Assembly: GCA_003674045.1 (NCBI GenBank)
Contig: PENC01000006.1
Span: 248,001 to 312,000 of the forward strand
Reading direction: 5' to 3'
DNA: 64,000 nt
Origin: Streptomyces griseocarneus
GTDB lineage: Bacteria; Actinomycetota; Actinomycetes; Streptomycetales; Streptomycetaceae
Under the pieces are notes generated by a model that saw only the letters and a program-made list of their open reading frames with translations, did no database searches and was not told where the DNA came from. A program made the position numbers and the translations under genes. Below, one piece after another: positions 19,415 through 27,169 of the stretch (within the stretch, counting starts at the first letter, position 1; every line of letters begins with the position of its first letter).

Positions 19415-20263
19415 TCAAAGTCGTTGAGCAATTGCATGCATCAGGTCGCGCGTTCTCTCGGGGTCGAGAGACACCCCTTCCGTGCGATCCAGGCGGGACC
19501 GATAGTTCGCGAGATGCGTTTCCGCGTCCAGCAAAGCACTGCCGTACGCGACGTCAAGGTGCACGGTGTCGAGCTGAGGAACCGGCCCGGACGCGTAGAC
19601 GGTGGACAGCCCGGCGCTCGGGATTCCCCCGGCGGAGAAGGGGATGGCGCGGACCGTGACGTTCTCCCGTTCCGACGCCTCCAGTACGTGCTCGAGCTGG
19701 CGTCGCGCCACCTTCGCCCCACCGAACTCGACACGCATGGCGGCTTCGTGAATCAGGAACGTACAGCTCAGAGGGGCTTTGTCGAGAATGTCGCGCCGTC
19801 TCATCCGATACGAGAGCCTGCGCCGCAGATCGACGGGCGCAGGCGCGGGCGTCGCTGTCGAGAGGACGGCCTTCGCGTAGTCCTCGGTCTGCAGCAGGCC
19901 CGGCATGTGAAGGATCTGGACGGTACGCAGCCCGACGGCATGGGATTCGAGCTCGGCGAGATCCAGGGCGCCTACCGATACCGCTCCCCTGTACTCCTCC
20001 CACCAGCCTTTGCCACGCTCCTCCGCCATGCGGGACAGGGCATCGATATAAGCCTGGTCCGCGCATTCGTAGATGCGCGCGAGCGCCCGTACGCGTTCCG
20101 CGCTCACACCGAATCTTCCGGCCTCGATATTGCTGATGCCGGTCCGGTTGGTACCCAGTTGCTCCGCGGCGCGCGGAGCGGTCATCCCCGCACGTTCCCG
20201 GAGTTTGCGCAACTCGATACCGAGACGCTGCTGTCGAGCCGTTGGAGCTGCCCTCGGCGGCAT
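19415..20263 (-). CDS. XRE helix-turn-helix regulator with DUF5753
   Basis: 282 aa. The N-terminal HTH (about residues 14-70) reads LGIELRKLRERAGMTAPRAA, then QLGTNRTGISNIEAGRFGVS. The rest is DUF5753: HMPGLLQTEDYAKAVL, RRRDILDKAPLSCTFLIHEAA and a C-terminal TVHLDVAYGSALLDAETHL. This is the Streptomyces WhiJ/BldB-associated regulator class, which usually works with a DUF397 partner; one follows nine bases later. A dyad at 20328-20343 lies upstream and could be its own operator. Start ATG at 20263. Confidence 0.92.
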   Translation of the reverse strand: MPPRAAPTARQQRLGIELRKLRERAGMTAPRAAEQLGTNRTGISNIEAGRFGVSAERVRALARIYECADQAYIDALSRMAEERGKGWWEEYRGAVSVGALDLAELESHAVGLRTVQILHMPGLLQTEDYAKAVLSTATPAPAPVDLRRRLSYRMRRRDILDKAPLSCTFLIHEAAMRVEFGGAKVARRQLEHVLEASERENVTVRAIPFSAGGIPSAGLSTVYASGPVPQLDTVHLDVAYGSALLDAETHLANYRSRLDRTEGVSLDPERTRDLMHAIAQRL

Positions 20264-20611
20264 GCCACCTCCTCCTCAAGGTCGGCCCCATGCTGCCATG
20301 TTGATCGGTTGAGCGACAGGGATGTCTAACGGGTTCTACCGTTCAAGTAGCAGGCGTATGACGACTTGCCCTATGGTCGTCGCAGCACCGCACCGCACAC
20401 CGGGCACAGCCACGAAGTGCAGCCATCCGTAGGCCTGTTGGGCGTCACGGAGGTCAATGACACGGGGCACGGCCCGCAGTGGGCGGCAACCACACCGGCA
20501 GGGAGGCCACCCCCATGAGAACAGCCCCGATCAGCAGCCCCCGCCGCTCCACCTCGGCCCGGATACCGGCAAGCCCCGCGCGGATCCTCAGGCAGCGGCG
20601 GGGGTGGCCAG
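20264..20611. other. Upstream region of XRE gene; unclear small frames
   Basis: Holds the minus-strand promoter region of the XRE gene, including the dyad AACGGGTTCTACCGTT (20328-20343; AACGG/CCGTT on the other strand). A plus-strand frame of 36 codons (ATG 20515, with GGGAGG upstream) overlaps the start of the next gene, and a minus-strand frame ends in a CPVC-type motif. Neither is convincing enough to call. Confidence 0.45.
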
Positions 20612-20899
20612 ATGTACGGAGGTGACGCGACACCCGTCGTCGTCGGGTCCGTCGTCCTCACGCTCGCGGCAGCCGGGCTCGCCGTCCTCACCCTGTGGTG
20701 GCTCATGAGCGGAAGCGGCGCCCGCACCGCGTACGTCCCGCCGTCCCCCGGCCGCCCCGGCCTGACGTACCGGTGCCTGTGTCACGAGCGGCCCATCGAC
20801 GTGCACCTGCTGCCCACCGGCAGCCGGATCCTGTATCCCGGCGCCCGGCACGCGCGGCCGAAGCGTCTCGGCCGGCTGCGTCATCGGATCCGGCCCTGA
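20612..20899 (+). CDS. Small single-pass membrane protein, hypothetical
   Basis: 95 aa. One clear transmembrane helix near residues 9-31 (VVVGSVVLTLAAAGLAVLTL). It is followed by a basic Pro-rich region with a Cys pair in TYRCLCHERPIDVHLLPTG. ATG at 20612; GGGGTGG lies upstream. No family recognised. The coding call rests on the helix and reading-frame composition only. Confidence 0.5.
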   Translation: MYGGDATPVVVGSVVLTLAAAGLAVLTLWWLMSGSGARTAYVPPSPGRPGLTYRCLCHERPIDVHLLPTGSRILYPGARHARPKRLGRLRHRIRP

Positions 20900-21020
20900 C
20901 AGACGTGGCATCGGTCCGCGATCCGCGTTCACCGGCCGTTGATCCGCCGTCGATCGCCGTCCACGACGTTGGTGGCCGGCCCGGGGCGACGTCCCGGGTG
21001 TCCGTCTTCAGGAGGTCACC

Positions 21021-21554
21021 ATGTCCCTCGTCCGCAGAGCCGCCGTGGCGGCAGTCGCCGCCGCTGCCCTCGCCGGTGTCGCCACCGGTACCGCCCAGGC
21101 CGACGGCCTCGGTTCCACGGCGGGCTCGTCGTCGTCCGTCAGCAACCTCGCGTACCAGAACGGCAGCCTCGACGTTCAGAACGACGGGCAGGGCAACGGC
21201 ACCCGGGTGGGCACCTTCGGTACCAACTTCGAGCCCGCCCAGAGCGTCCGCTGGTTCGGTTTCGAGGGCAACACCTTCGCCATCCTGCCCGGCTCGTCCG
21301 GCAAGGTCCTCGACCTGGACACTTCGAACGGCACGGTGCAGATCTGGGACGCCGGCCCGGGTGCCGACCTCGGCGCGGCCAACGGCGGCGGGCTGCCCTC
21401 CAACCAGCGGTGGCGCAAGTACTACAGCAACAACGGCTGGAGCGTGCTGCAGAACGTCGCGACCGGTCAGTGCCTGAAGTCCAACGGCGTGGGCGCCTAC
21501 CTGTCGGTCGCCGCCTGCAACCCGAGCGACTACTCCCAGGTCTGGCACTTCTGA
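21021..21554 (+). CDS. Secreted ricin-type lectin-like protein
   Basis: 177 aa. A Sec signal peptide is evident (RRAAVAAVAAAALAGVATGT, then AQA-D cleavage). The mature region has FGFEGNTFAILPGSSGKVLD, then WSVLQNVATGQCLKSN and a terminal YSQVWHF. The QC-L and Q-x-W spacing suggests a partial ricin B beta-trefoil, perhaps carbohydrate-binding. AGGAGG precedes the ATG. No catalytic domain is attached. It ends 30 bp before the convergent copA stop. Confidence 0.75.
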   Translation: MSLVRRAAVAAVAAAALAGVATGTAQADGLGSTAGSSSSVSNLAYQNGSLDVQNDGQGNGTRVGTFGTNFEPAQSVRWFGFEGNTFAILPGSSGKVLDLDTSNGTVQIWDAGPGADLGAANGGGLPSNQRWRKYYSNNGWSVLQNVATGQCLKSNGVGAYLSVAACNPSDYSQVWHF

Positions 21555-21584
21555 TCCTCGCCCGGCTCGGCCGGCCCGGCCGGC

Positions 21585-23861
21585 TCAGTTGAAGGACCGC
21601 AGCCGCAGGCTGTTGGTGACCACGAAGACCGACGAGAAGGCCATCGCCGCACCCGCGATCATCGGGTTGAGCATGCCCGCCGCGGCGAGCGGCAGGGCCG
21701 CCACGTTGTAGCCGAAGGCCCAGAAGAGGTTGCCCTTGATCGTGGCGAGGGTCCGGCGGGACAGGCGGATCGCGTCCGCCGCCACCCGCAGGTCACCCCG
21801 GACCAGCGTGAGGTCGCCCGCCTCGATCGCCGCGTCCGCGCCGGTGCCCATGGACAGGCCCAGGTCGGCCGTGGCGAGGGCGGCCGCGTCGTTGACGCCG
21901 TCGCCCACCATCGCGACCGTACGCCCCTCGGCCTGCAGCCGCTTCACCACGGCCACCTTCTCCTCGGGCAGGACCTCGGCGACGACCTCGTCGATGCCGA
22001 CCGCGCGGGCGACGGACTCGGCGACGGCCCGGTTGTCGCCGGTGAGCAGGACCGGTCGCAGCCCCAGCGCGCGCAGGGCGGCGACCGCCTCCGCGCTCGT
22101 CTCCTTGACGGCGTCGGTGACGGTGAGGACGCCGCGGGCCGCGCCGTCCCAGGCGACGGTGACGGCCGTCTGCCCCTCGGCCTCGGCCGACGCCTTGGCC
22201 GCGGCCAGCTCCGCGGGCAGTTCGATCGCCCAGTCCCGCAGCAGTTTCTCGCGCCCCACCAGCACCGCGTGTCCGTCGACCACGCCCTGGACACCCAGGC
22301 CGACGATGTTCTCGAAGTTCTCCGGCACCGGGAGGCCGCCGACGCGCTCCGCGGCACCGGCCGCGACGGCCTGGGCGACGGGATGCTCGGAGGCGTGCTC
22401 CAACGCGCCCGCCAGCCGGAGGAGTTCGTCCTCCTCGACGCCCGGCGCGGTGACGACCTTCGCCAGCCGCATACGGCCGGTGGTCACCGTGCCCGTCTTG
22501 TCGAGGACGACGGTGTCGACGCGGCGGGTGGACTCCAGCACCTCGGGGCCCTTGATGAGGATGCCCAGCTGGGCTCCGCGCCCGGTGCCGACCATGAGGG
22601 CGGTCGGGGTCGCGAGGCCGAGGGCGCAGGGGCAGGCGATGATGAGCACGGCGACGGCGGCGGTGAACGCGGCGGTGGCGTCCCCGGTCACGAAGAGCCA
22701 GGTCAGCAGGGTGCCGAGCGCGATGACGAGGACGACGGGGACGAAGATCCCGGAGATGCGGTCGGCCAGGCGCTGGACCTCGGCCTTGCCGTTCTGCGCG
22801 TCCTCGACGAGCCTGGCCATCCGGGCGAGCTGGGTGTCCGTGCCGACCCGGGTGGCCTCGACGACCAGGCGGCCGCCCGCGTTGACGGTGGCACCGGTGA
22901 CCGGGTCGCCGACTGTGACGTCCACGGGCACCGACTCGCCGGTCAGCATCGAGGCGTCGACGGCCGAGGCGCCCTCGACCACGATGCCGTCGGTGGCGAC
23001 CTTCTCCCCGGGACGCACCACGAAGCGGTCGCCGACGGCCAGCCGGGAGACCGGGATGCGGACCTCGGTGCCGCCGCGCAGCACGGAGACGTCCTTGGCG
23101 CCCAGCTCCAGCAGCGCCTTGAGCGCCGCGCCCGCCCTGCGCTTGGACTTCGCCTCCAGGTAGCGCCCGGCGAGGATGAAGGTGGTGACGCCCGCGGCGG
23201 CCTCCAGGTAGATGGAGGAGGAGCCGTCCGACCGCGCGATGGTGAACTCGAAGCCGTGCCGCATCCCGGGCATGCCCGCGTGCCCGAAGAAGAGCGCCCA
23301 CAGCGACCAGCCGAGCGCGGCGAGCGTGCCGACCGACACCAGGGTGTCCATGGTCGCGGCACCGTGCCGCGCGTTCGTCCAGGCCGCCTTGTGGAAGGGG
23401 AGGGCACCCCAGACGACGACGGGCGCGGCCAGGGTCAGGGACAGCCACTGCCAGTTGTCGAACTGGAAGGACGGGACCATCGCCATCAGGATCACCGGCA
23501 CCGACAGCACCAGCGAGACACGCAGCCGCTGGCGCAGCGGGAGGGGCTCGTCGTCGCCCGCCATGCCCTCTTCCGAGGCTTCCGCGGTGGGGGCCGCGGG
23601 AGGCGGCGGCTCCTCGGCCGTGTAGCCGGTCTTCTCGACCATGGCGATGAGGTCGGCGACGGCGATGCCGCCCCCGTACGCCACCTTCGCCTTCTCCGTG
23701 GCGTAGTTGACGGTCGCCGTGACGCCGTCCATGCGGTTCAGCTTCTTCTCGATGCGGGCGGCGCACGAGGCGCAGGTCATGCCGCCGATGGAGAGCTCGA
23801 CCTCGGAGAGGGGAACCGCCGCTGTGTGCGGCGCTGTTGTTCCGGTAGCCGTGCCGGTCAT
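21585..23861 (-). CDS. copA: Copper-translocating P1B-type ATPase
   Basis: 758 aa Cu+ efflux ATPase. One N-terminal heavy-metal domain has [19 protein letters not shown]. The transmembrane metal site is CPC (C410-P-C412 in [13 protein letters not shown]). The phosphorylated Asp is D454 in DKTGTVTTG. The P1B-specific His-Pro is in ASEHPVAQA and the hinge is [10 protein letters not shown]. Membrane-spanning and actuator (TGESVPV) regions are in normal order. ATG at 23861 with GGAG upstream. It is 118 bp downstream of copZ, with an intercistronic hairpin between them. The copper specificity rests on the CPC motif and the linked copZ and CsoR-type operator. Confidence 0.95.
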   Translation of the reverse strand: MTGTATGTTAPHTAAVPLSEVELSIGGMTCASCAARIEKKLNRMDGVTATVNYATEKAKVAYGGGIAVADLIAMVEKTGYTAEEPPPPAAPTAEASEEGMAGDDEPLPLRQRLRVSLVLSVPVILMAMVPSFQFDNWQWLSLTLAAPVVVWGALPFHKAAWTNARHGAATMDTLVSVGTLAALGWSLWALFFGHAGMPGMRHGFEFTIARSDGSSSIYLEAAAGVTTFILAGRYLEAKSKRRAGAALKALLELGAKDVSVLRGGTEVRIPVSRLAVGDRFVVRPGEKVATDGIVVEGASAVDASMLTGESVPVDVTVGDPVTGATVNAGGRLVVEATRVGTDTQLARMARLVEDAQNGKAEVQRLADRISGIFVPVVLVIALGTLLTWLFVTGDATAAFTAAVAVLIIACPCALGLATPTALMVGTGRGAQLGILIKGPEVLESTRRVDTVVLDKTGTVTTGRMRLAKVVTAPGVEEDELLRLAGALEHASEHPVAQAVAAGAAERVGGLPVPENFENIVGLGVQGVVDGHAVLVGREKLLRDWAIELPAELAAAKASAEAEGQTAVTVAWDGAARGVLTVTDAVKETSAEAVAALRALGLRPVLLTGDNRAVAESVARAVGIDEVVAEVLPEEKVAVVKRLQAEGRTVAMVGDGVNDAAALATADLGLSMGTGADAAIEAGDLTLVRGDLRVAADAIRLSRRTLATIKGNLFWAFGYNVAALPLAAAGMLNPMIAGAAMAFSSVFVVTNSLRLRSFN

Positions 23862-23880
23862 TGCCTGTCTCCTGGGGTAG

Positions 23881-23925
23881 GCCGGGACGCACGGCGTCCG
23901 TATCAGCGGAGCGGTACGTCCCGGC
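23881..23925 (-). promoter_or_regulatory. Hairpin between copZ and copA
   Basis: Perfect 9-bp inverted repeat GCCGGGACG / CGTCCCGGC (23881-23889 with 23917-23925). It sits in the 118-bp gap between the two copper genes and could set their expression ratio by stopping transcription or protecting the 3' end of copZ mRNA. Confidence 0.55.
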
Positions 23926-23979
23926 GCGGGAGTGGGTTGTACGTGCTCCGGGCCCGCGAGCCCGGTGCGCCAAAAAAGG

Positions 23980-24258
23980 TCAGACGGTGCCGACGAGCTC
24001 GTAGCCGGCCTCGTCGACGGCGGCGCGGACGGCCTCCTCGTCGAGCGCGGCGGCGGAGGTGACGGTCACCTCGCCGGAGGCCGCGACGGCCTTGACCGCG
24101 GTGACCCCGTCCAGGGCGGAGAGCTCCTCGGTGACGGCGCCCTCGCAGTGGCCGCAGGTCATGCCGGAGACCTTGTAGACGGCGGTGACTCCGCCCCCGG
24201 CCACGGCCGCGGCGGTGGAACCGCAGGAGCCGTCGGGGGTGCAGCAGGAACTGGTCAT
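23980..24258 (-). CDS. copZ: Copper chaperone (CopZ-like) with Cys-rich leader
   Basis: 92 aa. A heavy-metal-associated domain spans about residues 27-90, with the copper-binding [12 protein letters not shown] short N-terminal extension, [14 protein letters not shown], adds three more cysteines, which may bind metal or only be a leader. ATG at 24258, with GAGGAAG six bases upstream; longer in-frame starts lie in the promoter region and are rejected. It delivers Cu+ to CopA. First gene of the copZ-copA operon, behind a CsoR-type palindrome at 24356-24372. Confidence 0.92.
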   Translation of the reverse strand: MTSSCCTPDGSCGSTAAAVAGGGVTAVYKVSGMTCGHCEGAVTEELSALDGVTAVKAVAASGEVTVTSAAALDEEAVRAAVDEAGYELVGTV

Positions 24259-24300
24259 GGCTACTTCCTCGGATGTCGGGCGCATGGATCGAGTCCTGGG

Positions 24301-24340
24301 AGGGCGCCCGTCCGGCTTGCCGCCGGGGCCGGGGCGCCCT
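24301..24340 (-). promoter_or_regulatory. Leader hairpin of copZ
   Basis: AGGGCGCC at 24301 pairs with GGCGCCCT ending at 24340, between the CsoR-type operator and the copZ ribosome site. It may be a mRNA leader structure; no known riboswitch matches. Confidence 0.45.
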
Positions 24341-24355
24341 CCACTGACATTCAAT

Positions 24356-24372
24356 ATACCCCTAGGGGGTAT
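24356..24372. promoter_or_regulatory. CsoR-type copper operator
   Basis: The sequence ATACCCCTAGGGGGTAT is a 7-3-7 inverted repeat. AT-flanked C/G tracts of this form are the known CsoR binding site in actinobacteria. It lies about 98 bp upstream of the copZ ATG, where it could overlap the promoter. CsoR releases DNA when it binds Cu+, so the copZ-copA operon should be copper-inducible. Confidence 0.85.
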
Positions 24373-24605
24373 CCATGCATCCTGTGACGGCGGCCACACG
24401 AATTCGACGGAATCGCCAACACCCCAGGGAAGATCAATACCTTGAAGCAGGCGGCGCACATCCCGCGACGCCACCCCTTCGAGCGACCACCCGGCAGCAC
24501 CGGGGCCGACGATCGGCGGGGCGAAGCCCCGGACCCGTATCGCCGGCCCCGACTACTCACACAGATACGCGCGCCCTGCCTCCACGCGCGCCCCGCCTCC
24601 GGCCA

Positions 24606-24938
24606 TCACCGGCCGCGCGGCACCGGCTCCTCCTCGCCCTCGCCGCCCCCGCGCGCGGCATCGCGCCGCGAGCCGCGCGAGACGAACGCCGCGACCAGAT
24701 CGGCGCCGCGGGCCGCCAGGAAGCGGCGGCGCTCCCAGCGCGAGCGCGGCGGGACACTGCCCCGGGGCCGCTCCGGCGCGAGCGCGAGGTCGGCGAGCCG
24801 CCACCCGGCCCGGGCGAGGTCGGCCAGGAGCCTCTCGCGGCGCGGCCCCTCGCCCGTGGTGCGCAGGGCCGCGTACAGACCCTCGATCTCCGCCACGGCC
24901 GCCCCGACGCGCAGATCCGCGCTGCCCGCCGACGACAT
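24606..24938 (-). CDS. Hypothetical 110-aa helical protein
   Basis: From ATG 24938: MSSAGSADLRVGAAVAEIEG, then LYAALRTTGEGPRRERLLAD and LARAGWRLADLAL, predicted helical. A basic second half (RSRWERRRFLAARGADLVAA) ends in a Gly/Glu-rich tail. Composition is better balanced than in the other, Arg-rich frames here. No ribosome site is strong and no family is recognised. A longer upstream extension is possible. Confidence 0.45.
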   Translation of the reverse strand: MSSAGSADLRVGAAVAEIEGLYAALRTTGEGPRRERLLADLARAGWRLADLALAPERPRGSVPPRSRWERRRFLAARGADLVAAFVSRGSRRDAARGGGEGEEEPVPRGR

Positions 24939-25365
24939 CCCGCCCTGACCCAACTGCGACCTCCCCGACCCGTGTACCGACCCAGCGCACAACACTTGCC
25001 CATCTGCGCAAGTGTGCAACCCTCTTGACTTGATACCACCTCCCGGCTCCGCCCGCACCGGGATTTGGGTACGGCACGGCACAATCGGCCTCACGGGACA
25101 CTCACGGCACAGGCGTCCCGGCCCGGACGGGCGCAGGAACCCCGGGGCAGCGCGCACGCACCACACGCCCGACGGCCGGGAGCGATCCACACGCCGCACC
25201 ACCGCCCCCGCTGTCGCGCACCGGGGCGCGCACGACGAAAAGGGGGCCTTCGTTCATACGCCCCGTGCCCCGAATTCACCACGGAAGCGCCGCCGGAATC
25301 CCGGGAATACCCGCGGCCCACACCCTTGCGGCCAGAAGGCTCCCACCGTCCGGGAAAGGTGAGCC

Positions 25366-25394
25366 TTGCTCGCACAGATCGGTATTCTTATACT
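25366..25394 (+). promoter_or_regulatory. Sigma-70-like promoter for the Nramp-like gene
   Basis: -35 TTGCTC (25366-25371), 17-bp spacer and -10 TATACT (25389-25394). AAGGTGAGCC just upstream overlaps the -35 and loosely resembles one side of an IdeR/DmdR iron box. The start codon is about 340 bp downstream. Confidence 0.6.
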
Positions 25395-25650
25395 TCGTTT
25401 CGCGTTCCCACACACTCCCGCGCTCCCGCACTCCCGCTCGACGCCAACCGGCCGCCCGCCGTGGCCGGTCCGCCCGCGAAGCCGCCGCCCGTTCCGGCCC
25501 TCGTTCCCGGCCCGCCCCGAGCCCGCGGGAAGCAGCGACGAACGCTTTCCGCCCCACTTCCGCGCCATCTGAATCGCATGCTCCGCACCCGCACCGCGCG
25601 GCAGCACGTGGCGTCAGGTCCGCCCGTCGCCCCATTCCTTTGCCACCGCG

Positions 25651-25700
25651 TTTCCCCGCCGCATCTTTTTCCGCCGCACCGTTTTCCGCCGCATCGTTTC
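25651..25700 (+). repeat. 15-bp tandem repeat before the Nramp-like gene
   Basis: Units close to TTTTCCGCCGCATCG recur about three times, 40-90 bp before the start codon. The copies are imperfect. They could form an RNA or protein-binding array or be simple slippage. Confidence 0.55.
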
Positions 25701-25737
25701 CACCGACCCGGCGGGAATCCCAGGAGGAGGGAATCTC

Positions 25738-27057
25738 ATGCCGTCCAGGCACGGCCGGCAAACCGCATCGGATTCAACCCCCTCCGGATTACCGGGTGAA
25801 TGCCCGGACGCGCCCGCGCGGCGGCCGGACCCGGCCGTCACCTGGCGCAGTTGCCTGCGGGCCGTCGGCCCCGGGCTCGTCGCCGGCGCCTCGGACACGG
25901 ACCCGACGACGGTGGCGACCATCGCCGTCATCGGATCGGAGACCGTCTACGGGATGGGCTGGTGCGTCCTGGCGCTGTTCCCGTGCATCGCGGTGATCCA
26001 GTCGATCGCGACCCGGGTCGGCGTGGCGAGCGGGCTCGACCTCCAGGCCGCCGTCGCCGCCACCCACACCCCGGCGGTCCGCCGGCTGCTCCTGCTCTCG
26101 GTCCTGGCGGTCAACATCGTCACCATCGCCGCCGACCTGGAGGCCGGGGCCGCCGCCCTGGGCCTCCTCACGGGGCGGGACTGGCGCTGGTTCGCCGCCC
26201 CGCTGTCCCTGGTGCTGCTGGCGGCCGTGCTGCTGCTCGGTTACCACGCGCTCCAACGCGCCATGAAGTACCTCCTGTTGGTGCTGCTCGCCTACGCCGC
26301 CGCGGCCGTGCTGGCGCACCCCGACTGGGGTGCCGTGGCGCGCGGCACCTTCGTGCCGCGGATCCACTGGAACCGTGAGTTCCTCTTCAACACGCTGTCC
26401 TTGACCGGCACCACGGCCACGAGCTACGTCTACGTGTGGCAGACCCTGTCGCAGTCCGAGGAGCGCGTCCCCTGGCACCGGCACCGGCTCCGGCAGTTCG
26501 ACGCCCTGGCCGGCGGGATCTTCGCCACGGCGGTGTTCTGGTGCATCCTCGTCGCGACCGGGGCCACCCTGGGCGTCCGCGGCCTGACCGTCGAGACCGC
26601 GCAGGACGCGGCACAGTCGCTGCGGCCGGTGGCCGGAGCGTGGGCGGGCGACCTCTTCGCCTGCGGCCTGCTGGCCTCGGCCCTGGTGGCGCTCCCCGTC
26701 ATCACGGCGACGACCGCGTACGTCACGGGCACGCACCTCAACTGGCCGTGCGGGCTGTCGCTGCGGCTGCGGGACGCCCCCCGGTTCTTCGCGGCCATGG
26801 GGGTGTCCGTCCTGGTCGGCCTGGCCGCGACCCTCGTCGGCATCGCCCCCGTCCAGCTCCTCTACTGGTCCGGCGTCGTCGGCGCCGTCGGCACCCCCGT
26901 GGGGCTGGCGCTGCTGCTGCGGGTCGCCGCGCACCCCGCGCTGATGAACGGCCGCGTCATCGGCCGGGCGACGAAGGCCGCGGGCTGGGCGGTCACCGCC
27001 CTGATCACGGCGGTCGGTGTGGCGGGCCTCGTCCAGTTGCTCGCCCAGGGGCCCTGA
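25738..27057 (+). CDS. Nramp-related divalent metal transporter
   Basis: 439 aa with about 11 predicted membrane helices. The first-helix metal motif of classical Nramp proteins (DPGN) is replaced: GPGLVAGASDTDPTTVAT, with D53 and D55. The sixth-helix Met-Pro-His region is also changed (SLTGTTATSYVYVWQ). This matches the large bacterial group annotated Nramp-like, whose ions may be Mn2+, Mg2+ or other, so classical Mn/Fe uptake cannot be assumed. ATG at 25738 after AGGAGGAGG. It has a dedicated promoter with a ~340-nt leader. The STAND gene starts 113 bp downstream. Confidence 0.85.
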   Translation: MPSRHGRQTASDSTPSGLPGECPDAPARRPDPAVTWRSCLRAVGPGLVAGASDTDPTTVATIAVIGSETVYGMGWCVLALFPCIAVIQSIATRVGVASGLDLQAAVAATHTPAVRRLLLLSVLAVNIVTIAADLEAGAAALGLLTGRDWRWFAAPLSLVLLAAVLLLGYHALQRAMKYLLLVLLAYAAAAVLAHPDWGAVARGTFVPRIHWNREFLFNTLSLTGTTATSYVYVWQTLSQSEERVPWHRHRLRQFDALAGGIFATAVFWCILVATGATLGVRGLTVETAQDAAQSLRPVAGAWAGDLFACGLLASALVALPVITATTAYVTGTHLNWPCGLSLRLRDAPRFFAAMGVSVLVGLAATLVGIAPVQLLYWSGVVGAVGTPVGLALLLRVAAHPALMNGRVIGRATKAAGWAVTALITAVGVAGLVQLLAQGP

Positions 27058-27169
27058 ACGCGGGGCTCCGGACCGCCTCCCGAGGTGAACACGACCGGCC
27101 ACCCTGTCGAAATCCCCTCCAGAACGGGAGACTTGACGCACATCCGGGTGTCGGGGGAAGGGGTACGGC

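Larger units (their letters stand above)
24939..25737. other. Long non-coding stretch with promoter and leader of the Nramp-like gene
   Basis: About 800 bp without a convincing gene. The left part (to about 25340) shows nothing recognised. A promoter lies at 25366-25394, followed by a ~340-nt CT-rich leader of the Nramp-like gene. Near its end a 15-bp unit resembling TTTTCCGCCGCATCG repeats about three times (25651-25700). No known metal riboswitch core (M-box or yybP-ykoY) was found. Confidence 0.6.

Noticed and set aside
20371-20727. Minus-strand zinc-ribbon-like protein ending in CPVC
   Set aside because: It overlaps the plus-strand membrane-protein frame, and most of it is low-complexity Pro/Gly/Arg sequence.
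25340-25420. M-box (magnesium) riboswitch suggested by AGGTGAG before the Nramp-like gene
   Set aside because: The other conserved M-box segments are missing, and the motif lies upstream of the predicted transcription start.
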